DNA of 55,953 bases from a bacterium BMS3Bbin05 (lineage in GTDB: Bacteria; Nitrospirota; Thermodesulfovibrionia; Thermodesulfovibrionales; BMS3Bbin05): contig BDTO01000051.1 in the NCBI GenBank assembly GCA_002897855.1, positions 1 through 55,953 of the forward strand, given 5' to 3'. Shown here piece by piece: positions 11,840 through 21,315 of this stretch. Position 1 is the stretch's first letter; every line of letters starts with the position of its first letter. Position numbers and translations under genes: made by a program. The notes under the pieces were generated by a model. It worked only from the letters and a program-made list of their open reading frames with translations, was not told the DNA's origin and made no database searches.

Positions 11840-13425
11840 TTTTTACCTCCAAAGCGAGATCTTGGATAAAACATCAGATTTACCACTATCAATGCAACGG
11901 TTACTATGCAAAGGTAAGCGAAAATATCACCATATTTTGTGTAAAATGTTATTTCTGAATCTTTTGTTATTTCAGAAATCAAGACTTCACGCTTAAATAA
12001 TTCTGATTTTTTTATAACTCTCCCCCTGCTGTTAATAAACCCGGATATTCCCGAGTTTGCTGCTCTTATAACGGGTTTTCTGTTTTCTATTGCCCTGAAT
12101 ACACCTGTATAGAAATGTTGAACAGGGCCTATTGTATTCCCGAACCAGGCATCATTAGTGATGGTTACAAGAAAATCTCCACCTTTCAGGAAGAAGGTCC
12201 GCACCAGTGAAGGAAAAATCAGTTCATAACATATTACTGTGGAAAAGTTGCCAAAAGCAGTTTTTGCTGAATGAAAACTGTTTCCCGGAACATAATCTCC
12301 AATCCCATCTACCATTTTGTTCACAAAGAAAAGAAGACTTTTCAGTGGGACATACTCTCCAAATGGAACCAGATGTATTTTATCATAAGTATAGACTTCT
12401 TTTCCATTGTTGTTCAAAAGAACAGCGCTGTTTGTTAATTTGTAATTGCCGTTCTTTTTTGATTTTACCTTTATACTTCCAAAGAGAAGTGGAATCTTAT
12501 TATATTTTTGAAAATCTATTAATCTTTCAGTATATTTTTTATTCAATCCAAAGATAAACGGTGCGGAAGTCTCCGGCCAGACTATCAGGTCCGGTTTGGC
12601 TGTGGATGCTTTTTTTGTGAGGGAGATATATGTGGAAAAGACAGATTCCTGATACTGCGTGTCCCATTTTTTGTCCTGTTCGATGTTTCCCTGAATAATG
12701 GCTACCTTGATTTTTTTCCCTGTCTCACTTTTGTTAAGATGGTGATAGCCGTATAAAAATGATAATGAAATTAATATAATAAGGACGACGGCCCCCGTAT
12801 AAGCAGGAACGGAGGGGTAAAGTGGAATCCTTTTTTGTCTCTTTTTTAGAATGATAAAATCAGCCACCACGCTGTTTACGGCGACGATTAGAAATGATAC
12901 ACCATATACACCTGTAATATCAGCGATTTGTATCAACGGTAACAGCTTGTATTGAGAATATCCAAGGAAGGACCAGGGAAAACCTGTAAATATGTATCCT
13001 CTGGCGAACTCTATGCATATCCATATGGTGGGTGCCGTAAGTACCAGCGGGAGAACGGACTTCTCCGATATGTAGTTCGTCAGAACGGCAAAGATGCCTG
13101 TATACAGCGATTCATAAAGACAGAGTAAAAGGATGACTGTAAAACTCAGGACAATATTCATATGACCGTAGTGATTTATAGAGTAGTAAATCCAGTACTG
13201 CGTTCCAAAGAAAAAGGGAATACCGAAGATAATACCCGCTTTGAAGGCAATTTTTCGAGAGCAGTCGGTAAGGAGGGTTATGAAAGGAATCATGGCAAAC
13301 CATGCAAGAAAAGAGAGATCCCGTCCGGGAAAGGCAAAGGAGAGAGCAATCCCGGATACAAACGCAAATACGTATATGTAGGGATTGTCCCCTTTTCCTT
13401 CTGCGCGGAATCCCGAACTTGACAT
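11833..13425 (-). CDS. lnt: Apolipoprotein N-acyltransferase
   Basis: Inner-membrane enzyme that adds the third acyl chain to the N-terminal cysteine of lipoproteins. About seven hydrophobic segments fill the first 230 residues. The periplasmic nitrilase-like domain carries the catalytic triad: Glu in VWPETSAPF, Lys in YDKIHLVPFGE and Cys in VICYELIFP. At 530 residues it matches the family. Its stop lies inside the first codons of prfB, so the two genes are translationally coupled. The lipoproteins pal and cpoB later in this window are plausible clients. Confidence 0.96.
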   Translation of the reverse strand: MSSSGFRAEGKGDNPYIYVFAFVSGIALSFAFPGRDLSFLAWFAMIPFITLLTDCSRKIAFKAGIIFGIPFFFGTQYWIYYSINHYGHMNIVLSFTVILLLCLYESLYTGIFAVLTNYISEKSVLPLVLTAPTIWICIEFARGYIFTGFPWSFLGYSQYKLLPLIQIADITGVYGVSFLIVAVNSVVADFIILKKRQKRIPLYPSVPAYTGAVVLIILISLSFLYGYHHLNKSETGKKIKVAIIQGNIEQDKKWDTQYQESVFSTYISLTKKASTAKPDLIVWPETSAPFIFGLNKKYTERLIDFQKYNKIPLLFGSIKVKSKKNGNYKLTNSAVLLNNNGKEVYTYDKIHLVPFGEYVPLKSLLFFVNKMVDGIGDYVPGNSFHSAKTAFGNFSTVICYELIFPSLVRTFFLKGGDFLVTITNDAWFGNTIGPVQHFYTGVFRAIENRKPVIRAANSGISGFINSRGRVIKKSELFKREVLISEITKDSEITFYTKYGDIFAYLCIVTVALIVVNLMFYPRSRFGGKKW

Positions 13426-13461
13426 AAAATCTCCTTAATCTTTATTATTATATTTTCGGAA

Positions 13462-13537
<76 letters not shown>

Positions 13538-13621
13538 TCATCACTGCCTGACCGAATAAATATTTCTGATGTCTGAATATTGGTAACCCCGTAAAAAATA
13601 ATGATTTTTCTTCTCTTATAG

Positions 13622-14878
13622 TCATTCTCTCAGCTGGCCGCTTCCCAATACTATGAACTTGGTGCAGGTTAATTCCTCAAGACCCATTGGACCACGCGCG
13701 TGAATCTTGTCTGTTGAGATGCCTATCTCTGCGCCCAGTCCGAACTGTCCGCCGTCGTTTAACCTTGTCGATGCATTTACCAAGACTGCGGAAGAATCGA
13801 CTTCCCTGAGAAACCTCATTGCCCTGCTGTAGTTTTCCGTAACAATGGTCTCTGTATGAGAAGAGCCGAACCTTGCTATATGATCCATGGCCTCATCCAT
13901 ATCCCGGACTACCCCGACATTAATAATGAGATCGAGGTATTCATTATAATAGTCCTCTTCATTGAGAGCCTCGGCTTCAGGCACAATCTCCCTTGTCCTG
14001 GTGCATCCCCTGACCTTGACACCTGCAGCCTTAAACCTTCCGTAGATGCCGGGCAGGAATTGAGCCGCGATCTTATCGTCGACCAGCATTGTCTCGAGCG
14101 CATTGCAGGTACCGGGTCTCTGGACCTTCGAGTTGAGGCATATATCTCCGGCCATCTTCAGGTCGGCATCCCTGTCGACAAAGACATGGCATACCCCCTT
14201 GTAATGCTTCAGCACGGGTATGCGTGAATTTTCCGTGACCGCCCTGATAAGTCCTTCGCCGCCTCTCGGGATGATAAGGTCTATTATTCCTTCAAGTTTG
14301 AGCATTTCCATGACGGCTTCCCTGTCGGGTATATCGAGGAAGGTGACGGCGCCGGGAGGGAGTCCTTCCAGAGACGCTGCATCCCTCAGAATCTTTACTA
14401 TTGCGCGGTTTGAGTTAATTGCTTCGGAACCGCCCCTGAGGAAAACAGCATTGCCTGCCTTGAGGCACAGGCTTGTGGCATCGGCAGTCACATTCGGTCT
14501 GGATTCATATATTATACCAATAACACCTATTGGGACCCGCATTTTCCCAACTGTCATGCCGTTTGGTCTCTTCCACATCCTGACGATTTCCCCTGAAGGA
14601 TCAGGCAACGCCGCTATATATCTCAGCCCGTCCGCCATCTCCATGATACGCTTGTCTGTCAGTGTCAGCCTGTCTGTAAGGGCGGCGCTCAAGCCTTTTT
14701 CTTTTGCATATGCAGTATCCTTTTCATTTTCCTTCTTGAGCATGACGGAATTGTCAATGACAGCCTCTGCCATATTGAGCAGTACCCTGTTTTTCTGTTC
14801 GGTCGATGCCCTGAGGAGAGCCCTTGCGCCGTCTCTGGCCTCGATAGCCTTATTAAGTACCATTTCCTTGAAATCCAT
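13622..14878 (-). CDS. proA: Gamma-glutamyl phosphate reductase
   Basis: Second step of proline synthesis: NADPH-dependent reduction of gamma-glutamyl phosphate to the semialdehyde. It is 418 residues, the usual length for the aldehyde-dehydrogenase-like family. The catalytic cysteine lies in KVQRPGTCNALETMLV. The nucleotide-binding part includes GVIGIIYESRPNVTADA and LCLKAGNAVFLRGG. The ATG follows AAGGAGGATAT. The partner kinase proB is not adjacent. Confidence 0.97.
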   Translation of the reverse strand: MDFKEMVLNKAIEARDGARALLRASTEQKNRVLLNMAEAVIDNSVMLKKENEKDTAYAKEKGLSAALTDRLTLTDKRIMEMADGLRYIAALPDPSGEIVRMWKRPNGMTVGKMRVPIGVIGIIYESRPNVTADATSLCLKAGNAVFLRGGSEAINSNRAIVKILRDAASLEGLPPGAVTFLDIPDREAVMEMLKLEGIIDLIIPRGGEGLIRAVTENSRIPVLKHYKGVCHVFVDRDADLKMAGDICLNSKVQRPGTCNALETMLVDDKIAAQFLPGIYGRFKAAGVKVRGCTRTREIVPEAEALNEEDYYNEYLDLIINVGVVRDMDEAMDHIARFGSSHTETIVTENYSRAMRFLREVDSSAVLVNASTRLNDGGQFGLGAEIGISTDKIHARGPMGLEELTCTKFIVLGSGQLRE

Positions 14879-14984
14879 ATATCCTCCTTCTACTGTGCAG
14901 GTTTAATGGCACAATACCCGGATTCACGGGTATCGGCCGAAATCGGTTAACACGATATATTATCATTTAAGGCAGTTTTTGGGG

Positions 14985-14990
14985 TATAAT
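14985..14990 (+). promoter_or_regulatory. Candidate mutL promoter -10 (TATAAT)
   Basis: A consensus TATAAT preceded by GGGG lies 50 bases before the mutL start, in the divergent gap with proA. No good -35 box is visible at the normal spacing, so this is tentative. Confidence 0.4.
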
Positions 14991-15039
14991 CAGGCTGAAA
15001 AAAATTTCAATAAACGCAGATTATTCTTTCTTATCCATA

Positions 15040-16749
15040 ATGTCCGGAATAAAGATTTTATCAGAAATCCTTCAGAACAAGATCGCAGCCGGTGAGGTGA
15101 TAGAGAGACCTGCATCAATTGTAAAGGAACTCGTTGAAAATTCTATTGATGCGGACAGCACGGATATACGTGTAGATGTACTGAAGGGCGGGAAACGGCT
15201 TATCAGGGTCAGTGATAATGGCACCGGCATGGACAGGGAGGATACACTTCTCTGCTTTCAGAAGCATGCCACCAGCAAGATAACCGGAGAAGATGATCTA
15301 TTCCGTATTTCAACAATGGGGTTCAGGGGTGAGGCGCTTTCATCCATTGTCTCTGTCTCAAAGGTCAAGCTGAAAACTGCTCCCGCAGGCATATCCGAGG
15401 GGACGGAAATAGAGATTACGGGAGGTAAGGTTCAATCCGTTAGAGATGTAGCGACCATGGGGACTACACTGGAAATCAGGGATATCTTTTTTAATGTACC
15501 TGTGCGCAAGAGGTTCCTCAAGACCGACCATACGGAACTCTACCACATAATCGACTGTGTTACACGTGCTGCCATAGCAAACCCACTGACAGGATTCAGC
15601 CTGAGTGATGCAGGGAAAAAGATTATGAGTCTTCATCCCGTAAGGACGCTCAAAGAGAGGATCGCACAGATATTCGGCATGGAATTTATGGATGGACTCA
15701 TGGAGGTTAATCTTGCAGATGAAAATACAGGAATGTCACTGGAAGGTTTTGTCTCCGGGCAGGGCAATTTCAGAAAGCGAAGATCAAACCAGTACCTCTT
15801 TCTTAACGGGAGACCTATTATGGATATATCCCTGCGGCATGCCATATACAGGGCATATGAAGGTGTTATTTCCGGGGATGAGCATCCGGTTTTTTTAATC
15901 CTTTTGAACATCGATCCCGAGAGGGTAGATGTTAATGTACATCCCTCAAAGAGGGAGGTCAGATTTCTCGAAAAGGAACGGATATATGATACATTGCTGA
16001 TATCCCTCAGGGATATTCTCAGAAAAGAGGTGTTGCCGGGAAATGACACGGTAAAAGCGTTGTACTCGTACGGGGAAAACAAGATCGATTCTTTAAAGGT
16101 TTCATCTGGCGGCGGTGTTTATGGGATTGACCGGCCGGAAGCCGTATCTCAACGGGATTCTGAGACGATTTGGCTTCCCTGCAATGTGGAAAAGACTTTT
16201 TTGTATATTGGCGACGTGTTCGTTGCATATGCTGATATGGACGGGTTCTGTATTATTGACCACCATGCAGCGCATGAGAGGGTCTTATATGAGAAGTTCA
16301 GGAAAGGAACAGGGGTGGATTCATGCGGGCTTCTTTTTCCGGTCCAGTTAAGGCTCGGGGCAAAAGAATATAGCGTATTGCTCGAATATAAGGATATGTT
16401 GGAGAAAATAGGGTTTGATATTGATGACTTCGGGGGCAATACCGTCATAGTCAGGTCGATTCCCGGGGTCGTTGATCAGGAGGGGCTCGAAGGTTTATTG
16501 ATGGACATCGCAGCAAGTATAATGGATTTCAGAGCGAGCACGCCTGTTGATGATATCATGGATGGGCTTGCAAAAAGGATTGCATGCCACAGCTCTGTAA
16601 GGGGCAGGAAAATCCTTGGACGCGAGCAGGTCTTGCAGCTTCTGCGGGACCTCGATAGTGCTGAAGATCCGCACCACTGTCCTCACGGCAGGCCCGCAAG
16701 ACTGTATTTTTCCATTGATGACCTTAGAAAAATGTTTGAGCGCAAATAA
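15040..16749 (+). CDS. mutL: DNA mismatch repair protein MutL
   Basis: GHKL ATPase that links MutS mismatch recognition to strand incision. N-terminal motifs are NKIAAGEVIERPASIVKELV, ENSIDA, RVSDNGTGMD and FRGEALSSI. The C-terminal domain carries DHHAAHERVLYE, which fits the metal-dependent endonuclease motif D(Q)HA-x2-E-x4-E with His for Gln, plus ACHSSVRGRKIL and CPHGRPARLYF. MutL here probably nicks DNA itself, as in bacteria without MutH. At 569 residues the length is normal. miaA follows 31 bases downstream, the classic mutL-miaA pair. Confidence 0.97.
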   Translation: MSGIKILSEILQNKIAAGEVIERPASIVKELVENSIDADSTDIRVDVLKGGKRLIRVSDNGTGMDREDTLLCFQKHATSKITGEDDLFRISTMGFRGEALSSIVSVSKVKLKTAPAGISEGTEIEITGGKVQSVRDVATMGTTLEIRDIFFNVPVRKRFLKTDHTELYHIIDCVTRAAIANPLTGFSLSDAGKKIMSLHPVRTLKERIAQIFGMEFMDGLMEVNLADENTGMSLEGFVSGQGNFRKRRSNQYLFLNGRPIMDISLRHAIYRAYEGVISGDEHPVFLILLNIDPERVDVNVHPSKREVRFLEKERIYDTLLISLRDILRKEVLPGNDTVKALYSYGENKIDSLKVSSGGGVYGIDRPEAVSQRDSETIWLPCNVEKTFLYIGDVFVAYADMDGFCIIDHHAAHERVLYEKFRKGTGVDSCGLLFPVQLRLGAKEYSVLLEYKDMLEKIGFDIDDFGGNTVIVRSIPGVVDQEGLEGLLMDIAASIMDFRASTPVDDIMDGLAKRIACHSSVRGRKILGREQVLQLLRDLDSAEDPHHCPHGRPARLYFSIDDLRKMFERK

Positions 16750-16780
16750 GTTTTCCTTATGAAAATGGCAATGGATCGAG

Positions 16781-17737
16781 ATGATTGATAAAAAAAACCT
16801 TGCCCCCGTCCTCGTTCTACTTGGCCCCACAGGTGTCGGCAAGACCGGCGCATCGGTCCTTGTAGCCGGACACCTTGGTACAGAGATTATCAGCGCCGAC
16901 TCCATGCAGGTATACCGGTATATGGATATCGGTACAGCCAAGCCGGCGCCGGAACAACTTGCGGCTGTCAGACACCACATGATAGATATCGTTGACCCAT
17001 GGGAAGAATTCAGTTCAGGAAGATATATCGAACAGGTGGTGCCGATCATTGACAGTCTTCATAAAGAAGGCCGGATACCGCTGGTCGTCGGCGGAACTGG
17101 CCTGTATATCAAGGCTATGACGAGAGGCCTGTTTGAGGCGCCGGGAGCCGACTGGCCGCTCAGAGAGGAACTGCTTCTGATTGAAAGAGAATCGCCCGGG
17201 AGTCTATATGAAAGGCTTGAATTGTTGGATCCGGTCAGGGCGGATGAACTTGTCCCGACTGATTCAAGGAGAATTGTCAGGGCGCTTGAGGTCTGTATCA
17301 AATCAGGACAGCCCATGTCCGGGATGCATGAGGATTTGACTGCGCCCCTGCCTTACGATTTTATAAAGGTGGGGCTTATCAGGGACCGGACTGAACTTTA
17401 CAGGAGGATAGAGGAACGTGTTGACAGAATGATCGAAGCGGGCCTCATTGACGAAGTGCGGAGATTCCTTGGAGTTAATCCCTGTCGTACCGCTTTGCAG
17501 GCTATAGGGTACAAGGAGATAGCACAGTATTTAAGAAGCGGGGTAGACCTTGAAAATGCCGTTAATAATGTAAAAATCGCATCCAGGAGGTATGCAAAGA
17601 GACAGATTACCTGGTTCAGAAAGGAAGAGGGCATTCGCTGGATCGACATCACGGGGCAACATGATGAAGAAGAGATAGTGTACCTTATTATGCAACGCAT
17701 GGAGACGGAAAAGATTGCGACGGATTTTGGATCGTGA
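16781..17737 (+). CDS. miaA: tRNA dimethylallyltransferase
   Basis: Transfers a dimethylallyl group to A37 of tRNAs that read U-starting codons; the serine, phenylalanine and leucine tRNAs in this window include possible substrates. The P-loop LLGPTGVGKTGAS is at residues 11-22, followed by ISADSMQVYRYMDIGTAKP and VVGGTGLYIKAMTRGLF. The substrate-binding part includes IGYKEIAQYL and RRYAKRQITWFR. It is 318 residues, normal length, and probably translated from the mutL transcript. Confidence 0.96.
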   Translation: MIDKKNLAPVLVLLGPTGVGKTGASVLVAGHLGTEIISADSMQVYRYMDIGTAKPAPEQLAAVRHHMIDIVDPWEEFSSGRYIEQVVPIIDSLHKEGRIPLVVGGTGLYIKAMTRGLFEAPGADWPLREELLLIERESPGSLYERLELLDPVRADELVPTDSRRIVRALEVCIKSGQPMSGMHEDLTAPLPYDFIKVGLIRDRTELYRRIEERVDRMIEAGLIDEVRRFLGVNPCRTALQAIGYKEIAQYLRSGVDLENAVNNVKIASRRYAKRQITWFRKEEGIRWIDITGQHDEEEIVYLIMQRMETEKIATDFGS

Positions 17738-17788
17738 CCGTCACCGTTTCTTTCACCTGTCGCCGATCACCATACCCTGATCTTTGCA

Positions 17789-17935
17789 TCACAGATCAAA
17801 TATCTTCGTGTTTTCTGTATATTCCTTTGTCCTGTAATGCGTGATGTTCAGCATCCTGATGACAATATCATTGATTCTTCCGCACTGCTGTTCAAATACC
17901 CGGACTTCATCGGTCACATCTTCGCCATTTGTCAT
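17789..17935 (-). pseudogene. Orphan 48-codon ORF resembling the end of a histidine-kinase phosphoacceptor helix
   Basis: The minus strand encodes MTNGEDVTDEVRVFEQQCGR then INDIVIRMLNITHYRTKEYT and ENTKIFDL. This resembles the segment after the HisKA helix in many PAS histidine kinases (RI-x-DIV-x-KM-x-x-ITRY-x-T-x-x-Y). It stops directly after that motif and has no other kinase domain nearby. It is either a decayed kinase fragment or a very small protein. The rest of the 313-base gap between miaA and purF holds only the purF promoter region. Confidence 0.4.
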
Positions 17936-18011
17936 TTTTCCGGGTTTGTCTTGTATTGATTTGTAAATAATCCGGGATTATGATGAAATATTTTTATATC
18001 AGGGGTAGTTA

Positions 18012-18020
18012 TGTTAGAAT
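18012..18020 (+). promoter_or_regulatory. Candidate purF extended -10 (TGTTAGAAT)
   Basis: An extended -10 of the form TG-T-TAGAAT lies about 30 bases before the purF start. The upstream sequence is AT-rich, without a clear -35, as expected of extended -10 promoters. Confidence 0.4.
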
Positions 18021-18050
18021 ATTCAATCATAAAACAGCCTGAGTTAAATC

Positions 18051-19481
18051 TTGATTAGACCCGGGAAACACGCAAATAGGCCCCTTTTTCAAACTCCGCA
18101 TGAAGAGTGTGGTGTTTTTGGTGTCTATGGGCATTCCGAATCCGCCAACCTCACATATCTTGGACTTCATGCGCTTCAACACAGGGGACAGGAGGGTGCA
18201 GGTATATGCACTTCTGACGGCAAACAGCTCCATATCGAGAAGGCGATGGGGCTTGTGGCGGATATATTTTCCGAAAAACGCCTTAAGAGGCTTCCCGGAT
18301 ATTCGGCCATAGGGCACAACCGCTATTCAACTGCCGGCGTGAGTGCGTTAAAAAATGTTCAGCCCATTGTGGTTAATTTTTCCCTTGGACCGATGGCGAT
18401 TGCCCATAACGGCAATCTCATCAATGCTGTTTCGCTCCGTTCTGCTCTGGAAGAAGATGGGGCCATATTTCAGTCAAATTCCGACAGCGAAGTAATAGTA
18501 CACCTGACGGCCCATTCAAAGGGCGGGGATATTCATCAGAGAATTATCAGTGCACTGAATCAGGTTAAGGGTGCCTACAGTTTACTGATACTTCTGGAGA
18601 AAGAGATGATAGCAATCAGGGATCCCTTTGGTGTCAGACCCCTGAGCCTCGGTGAATTTGACGGCGCCCATGTTGTTGCTTCAGAAACGTGCGCTTTTGA
18701 TCTTATAGGCGCAAAATACATCCGGGACGTTGAGCCCGGTGAGATGCTTGTGATCAGCGAAAGAGGGACTGAATCTTTTCGGGCTGTCAACAGTACAATA
18801 AAGGCACATTGTGTATTTGAGCTTATTTATTTTGCGAGGCCTGACAGCAATATTTTTGGCGGGATTAATGTCAACCAGATACGGAAAGCCCTCGGCAGGC
18901 AACTGGCCCGGGAGGCCCGGATCGATGCAGACCTTGTCATCCCGGTGCCTGATTCCGGAATGCCGGCAGCTATTGGATATTCGGAGGAGAGCGAACTTCC
19001 GTTCGACCTCGGGCTGATAAGAAACCATTATGTAGGAAGGACATTCATTGAGCCAAAACAGAGCATCAGGCACTTTGGTGTAAAGATCAAACTGAATCCG
19101 GTAAGGCAGCTTCTGGCAGGCAAGAGGCTAATTGCCGTAGATGATTCAATCGTGAGGGGTACGACATCAAAGAAGATCGTCAAGATGCTCAGGGAAGGTG
19201 GATCAAAAGAGGTGCATATGAGGATCAGTTCTCCAAGGACAATCGGCCCGTGCTTTTACGGCATCGACACACCGACAAGACAGGAGCTTATAGCGTCCTC
19301 ACATTTAAACGAGGAGATCAGGAAGTACATTACGGCCGACTCCCTTAGCTATCTCTCTATTGAAGGTCTCAAGAGGGTCCTGCCCTCTCCCGAAGATTTC
19401 TGCTATGCCTGTTTTGACAACCTTTATCCCATAAGTTTTCCGGATGAACACCTCCATCAGATGGAACTGTTTTCGGTTTGA
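18051..19481 (+). CDS. purF: Amidophosphoribosyltransferase
   Basis: First committed step of purine synthesis: PRPP plus glutamine gives phosphoribosylamine. After a short propeptide-like leader the N-terminal nucleophile Cys appears in [10 protein letters not shown], so cleavage before Cys is expected as in Bacillus PurF. The PRPP loop is [14 protein letters not shown]. Cysteines in [16 protein letters not shown] and CYACFDN match the four ligands of the Bacillus-type [4Fe-4S] cluster, which suggests oxygen-sensitive enzyme. TTG is the only in-frame start after an upstream stop. Confidence 0.96.
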   Translation: MIRPGKHANRPLFQTPHEECGVFGVYGHSESANLTYLGLHALQHRGQEGAGICTSDGKQLHIEKAMGLVADIFSEKRLKRLPGYSAIGHNRYSTAGVSALKNVQPIVVNFSLGPMAIAHNGNLINAVSLRSALEEDGAIFQSNSDSEVIVHLTAHSKGGDIHQRIISALNQVKGAYSLLILLEKEMIAIRDPFGVRPLSLGEFDGAHVVASETCAFDLIGAKYIRDVEPGEMLVISERGTESFRAVNSTIKAHCVFELIYFARPDSNIFGGINVNQIRKALGRQLAREARIDADLVIPVPDSGMPAAIGYSEESELPFDLGLIRNHYVGRTFIEPKQSIRHFGVKIKLNPVRQLLAGKRLIAVDDSIVRGTTSKKIVKMLREGGSKEVHMRISSPRTIGPCFYGIDTPTRQELIASSHLNEEIRKYITADSLSYLSIEGLKRVLPSPEDFCYACFDNLYPISFPDEHLHQMELFSV

Positions 19482-19560
19482 AAAATTAACCGCTGAGCAC
19501 GTAGAGACATTTTTTTCTTCTGTATACAGGCTACTGAATTCTAACTTCTAATTTGCCATA

Positions 19561-19569
19561 TGCTATAAT
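19561..19569 (+). promoter_or_regulatory. Extended -10 (TGCTATAAT) at the edge of a MITE
   Basis: A perfect extended -10 box ends two bases before the first MITE-like element. The next plus-strand gene, the aminopeptidase, begins about 360 bases downstream, beyond two elements. It may be the original promoter of that gene, now displaced by insertions. The stretch 19482-19560 otherwise shows nothing. Confidence 0.4.
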
Positions 19570-19570
19570 C

Positions 19571-19712
19571 AGAATCTGTCCATAAATTGCCGTTTTTTAT
19601 TTTTGTCATGCCCTGAAAACATTCGGGACATCCGGAACTTATAGAAAAGAATAGATTCCCCGACTAAGTCGGGAAATGACAGATAGAGGGACTGTCTTTA
19701 TGGACAGACTCT
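19571..19712. repeat. MITE-like element A, copy 1
   Basis: About 142 bases with terminal inverted repeats. The left end AGAATCTGTCCATAAA matches the complement of the right end TTTATGGACAGACTCT except for one base. A near-identical unit of 146 bases lies at 47133-47278. The copies share blocks such as TTTTTTATTTTTGTCATG, CATCCGGAACTTAT, GAAAAGAATAGATTCC and AGAGGGACTGTCTTTA. The centre carries a hairpin (CGACT-A-AGTCG). No coding capacity. Confidence 0.8.
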
Positions 19713-19717
19713 AATTA

Positions 19718-19920
19718 ATGGACTCGTAAAAAGTTCAAGAAGGGACGGCTAAGCAAAAATCGTCAGATACAAGGCGCATAAATTTCGAAGACTGAGGCGT
19801 ACCTGCTGGGTACGTCTCAGTGAGGGGATAACTGATCTTCCCTGTGGCAGGACAACAGGGAATACGCTTACTATTCATTTAATGCAACGCAGTAGCCGGC
19901 GACTTTTTGCGACGCCATCA
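19718..19920. repeat. MITE-like element B, carrying a nested hairpin repeat
   Basis: The ends are imperfect inverted repeats: ATGGACTCGTAAAAAGT on the left against the complement of ACTTTTTGCGACGCCAT on the right (14 of 17 match). The hexamer TAATTA lies immediately left and again at 19921-19926, a possible target-site duplication. The dispersed hairpin repeat (copy 2) sits inside, near the right end. No coding capacity. Confidence 0.65.
19834..19884 (+). repeat. Dispersed hairpin repeat, copy 2 (short form), nested in element B
   Basis: TGATC followed by the hairpin TTCCCTGTGG-CAGGA-CAACAGGGAA (one mismatch), then TACGCTTACTATTCATTTAAT. This is the short form shared with the copy at 23053. 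Confidence 0.8.
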
Positions 19921-19930
19921 TAATTAATGC

Positions 19931-21061
19931 ATGCTTACTCACGCTGTCAGAGAAATATTCAGGACAAACCTGGGTATAAAGAAGGATGAGAAGGTGCTTG
20001 TTTTTACAGATAAGCCTTCCGGAAATGAAGATGTCTCAGCGAATGACCTCGGCAGATGGGAAAGGCTGGAAGATATAGCCCTTCTTATACAGGAAACGGG
20101 CAGGGGCTTCGCCGGGGACATAATTTATCAAGTATATCCTTCAAGAAAAGGACATGGTGTGGAACCGCCTTCAAACCTGTGGAAGTCAGCCTTTGGTGAT
20201 AAGACGGTAAAAAAACTCGAAGAAGCAAAACTCCTGAAACCGGTTATTGGCAAGAGGGCTTCCGGCCGGAAGATAGCAGCGGCAGAAAAGATTATTGACA
20301 GATATAAGGATAAGGCCGTGGATGCAGTTATTGCCCTCTCCAACTACTCCACCAGCCATACCCGTTTCAGGGATTTCCTCACAAGGATCTGCGGAACGAG
20401 ATATGCAAGTATGCCCCTGTTTGATATCGGGATGTTCGAGGGTGCGATGAATGTAGACTGGAAGGCGCTTGCAAGGAGAACGAATGCATTGGCAAGAATT
20501 GTGAGCAGAGCTGAAGTGATAGAGGTTAACACACCCAATGGAACACATATAAGGTTGTCAAAAGAGGGACGGAGGCCTCTCACGGATACGGGCATATTGC
20601 AAAAGCCCGGATCATTCGGCAATCTGCCTGCCGGGGAAGTCTTCCTTGCCCCGGTTGAAGGAACGGCAAACGGGAAACTGGTTCTCGACTGGGCGCCCAC
20701 ATACAGGCTTGATTCTCCTGTGGTATTGACGATAACGGATGGTGAGTGTGCCGATGTTGAGGGAGAAGACCGGTTTGCAGGGCTTCTTAAAGAACGGCTT
20801 TCCGCAAGGAAAGAGAACAGGAATATTGCGGAACTCGGCATAGGCACAAACGACAGGGCAACCCGCCCTGATAATATTCTCGAATCGGAAAAGATACTCG
20901 GCACTATCCATATCGCCCTGGGTGACAACTCATCTTTTGGTGGAACAGTCAAAACCCCGTTCCATCAGGACTTTGTCTTCTTCAGGCCTACAGTTGTGTT
21001 AATTGACAGGAATGGCACAAAGACACTCCTTATGAAGTCAGGAAGGCTGAGAGCTGTTTAA
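19931..21061 (+). CDS. M29-family (thermophilic-type) aminopeptidase
   Basis: Metallo-aminopeptidase that trims N-terminal residues from peptides, probably in the cytoplasm, as no signal peptide is seen. Predicted metal ligands occur in order: Glu in AGEVFLAPVEGTANG, Glu in IAELGIGTND, His in LGTIHIALGDNSSFGG, and His and Asp in TPFHQDFVFF. The 376 residues match AmpS/aminopeptidase T. The gene starts ten bases after the end of element B and has no visible ribosome site, so its leader is mostly mobile repeat sequence. The start could lie a few codons further in. Confidence 0.85.
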   Translation: MLTHAVREIFRTNLGIKKDEKVLVFTDKPSGNEDVSANDLGRWERLEDIALLIQETGRGFAGDIIYQVYPSRKGHGVEPPSNLWKSAFGDKTVKKLEEAKLLKPVIGKRASGRKIAAAEKIIDRYKDKAVDAVIALSNYSTSHTRFRDFLTRICGTRYASMPLFDIGMFEGAMNVDWKALARRTNALARIVSRAEVIEVNTPNGTHIRLSKEGRRPLTDTGILQKPGSFGNLPAGEVFLAPVEGTANGKLVLDWAPTYRLDSPVVLTITDGECADVEGEDRFAGLLKERLSARKENRNIAELGIGTNDRATRPDNILESEKILGTIHIALGDNSSFGGTVKTPFHQDFVFFRPTVVLIDRNGTKTLLMKSGRLRAV

Positions 21062-21315
21062 GATCATTCCGTCTGATATGAAAAAAATTACTGCAAAAAA
21101 GTCATTGAGAACATTTACAAAGTAGGTTTTTTGTTAAAAACCATAATTCAATGTTTCTCATAAGGCTAAGTATCCTGTTTCATAAATATGATTGCATATT
21201 ATTTTCTTCAGCAATTGTTTAATCCCCCCTTTTTCCAAAGAGGGAGACCTGAGAGATTACGATATTCTAAATTTCTTAGCATTAAAATGTGTTAACGAAT
21301 TTACAAACAGGAGTA

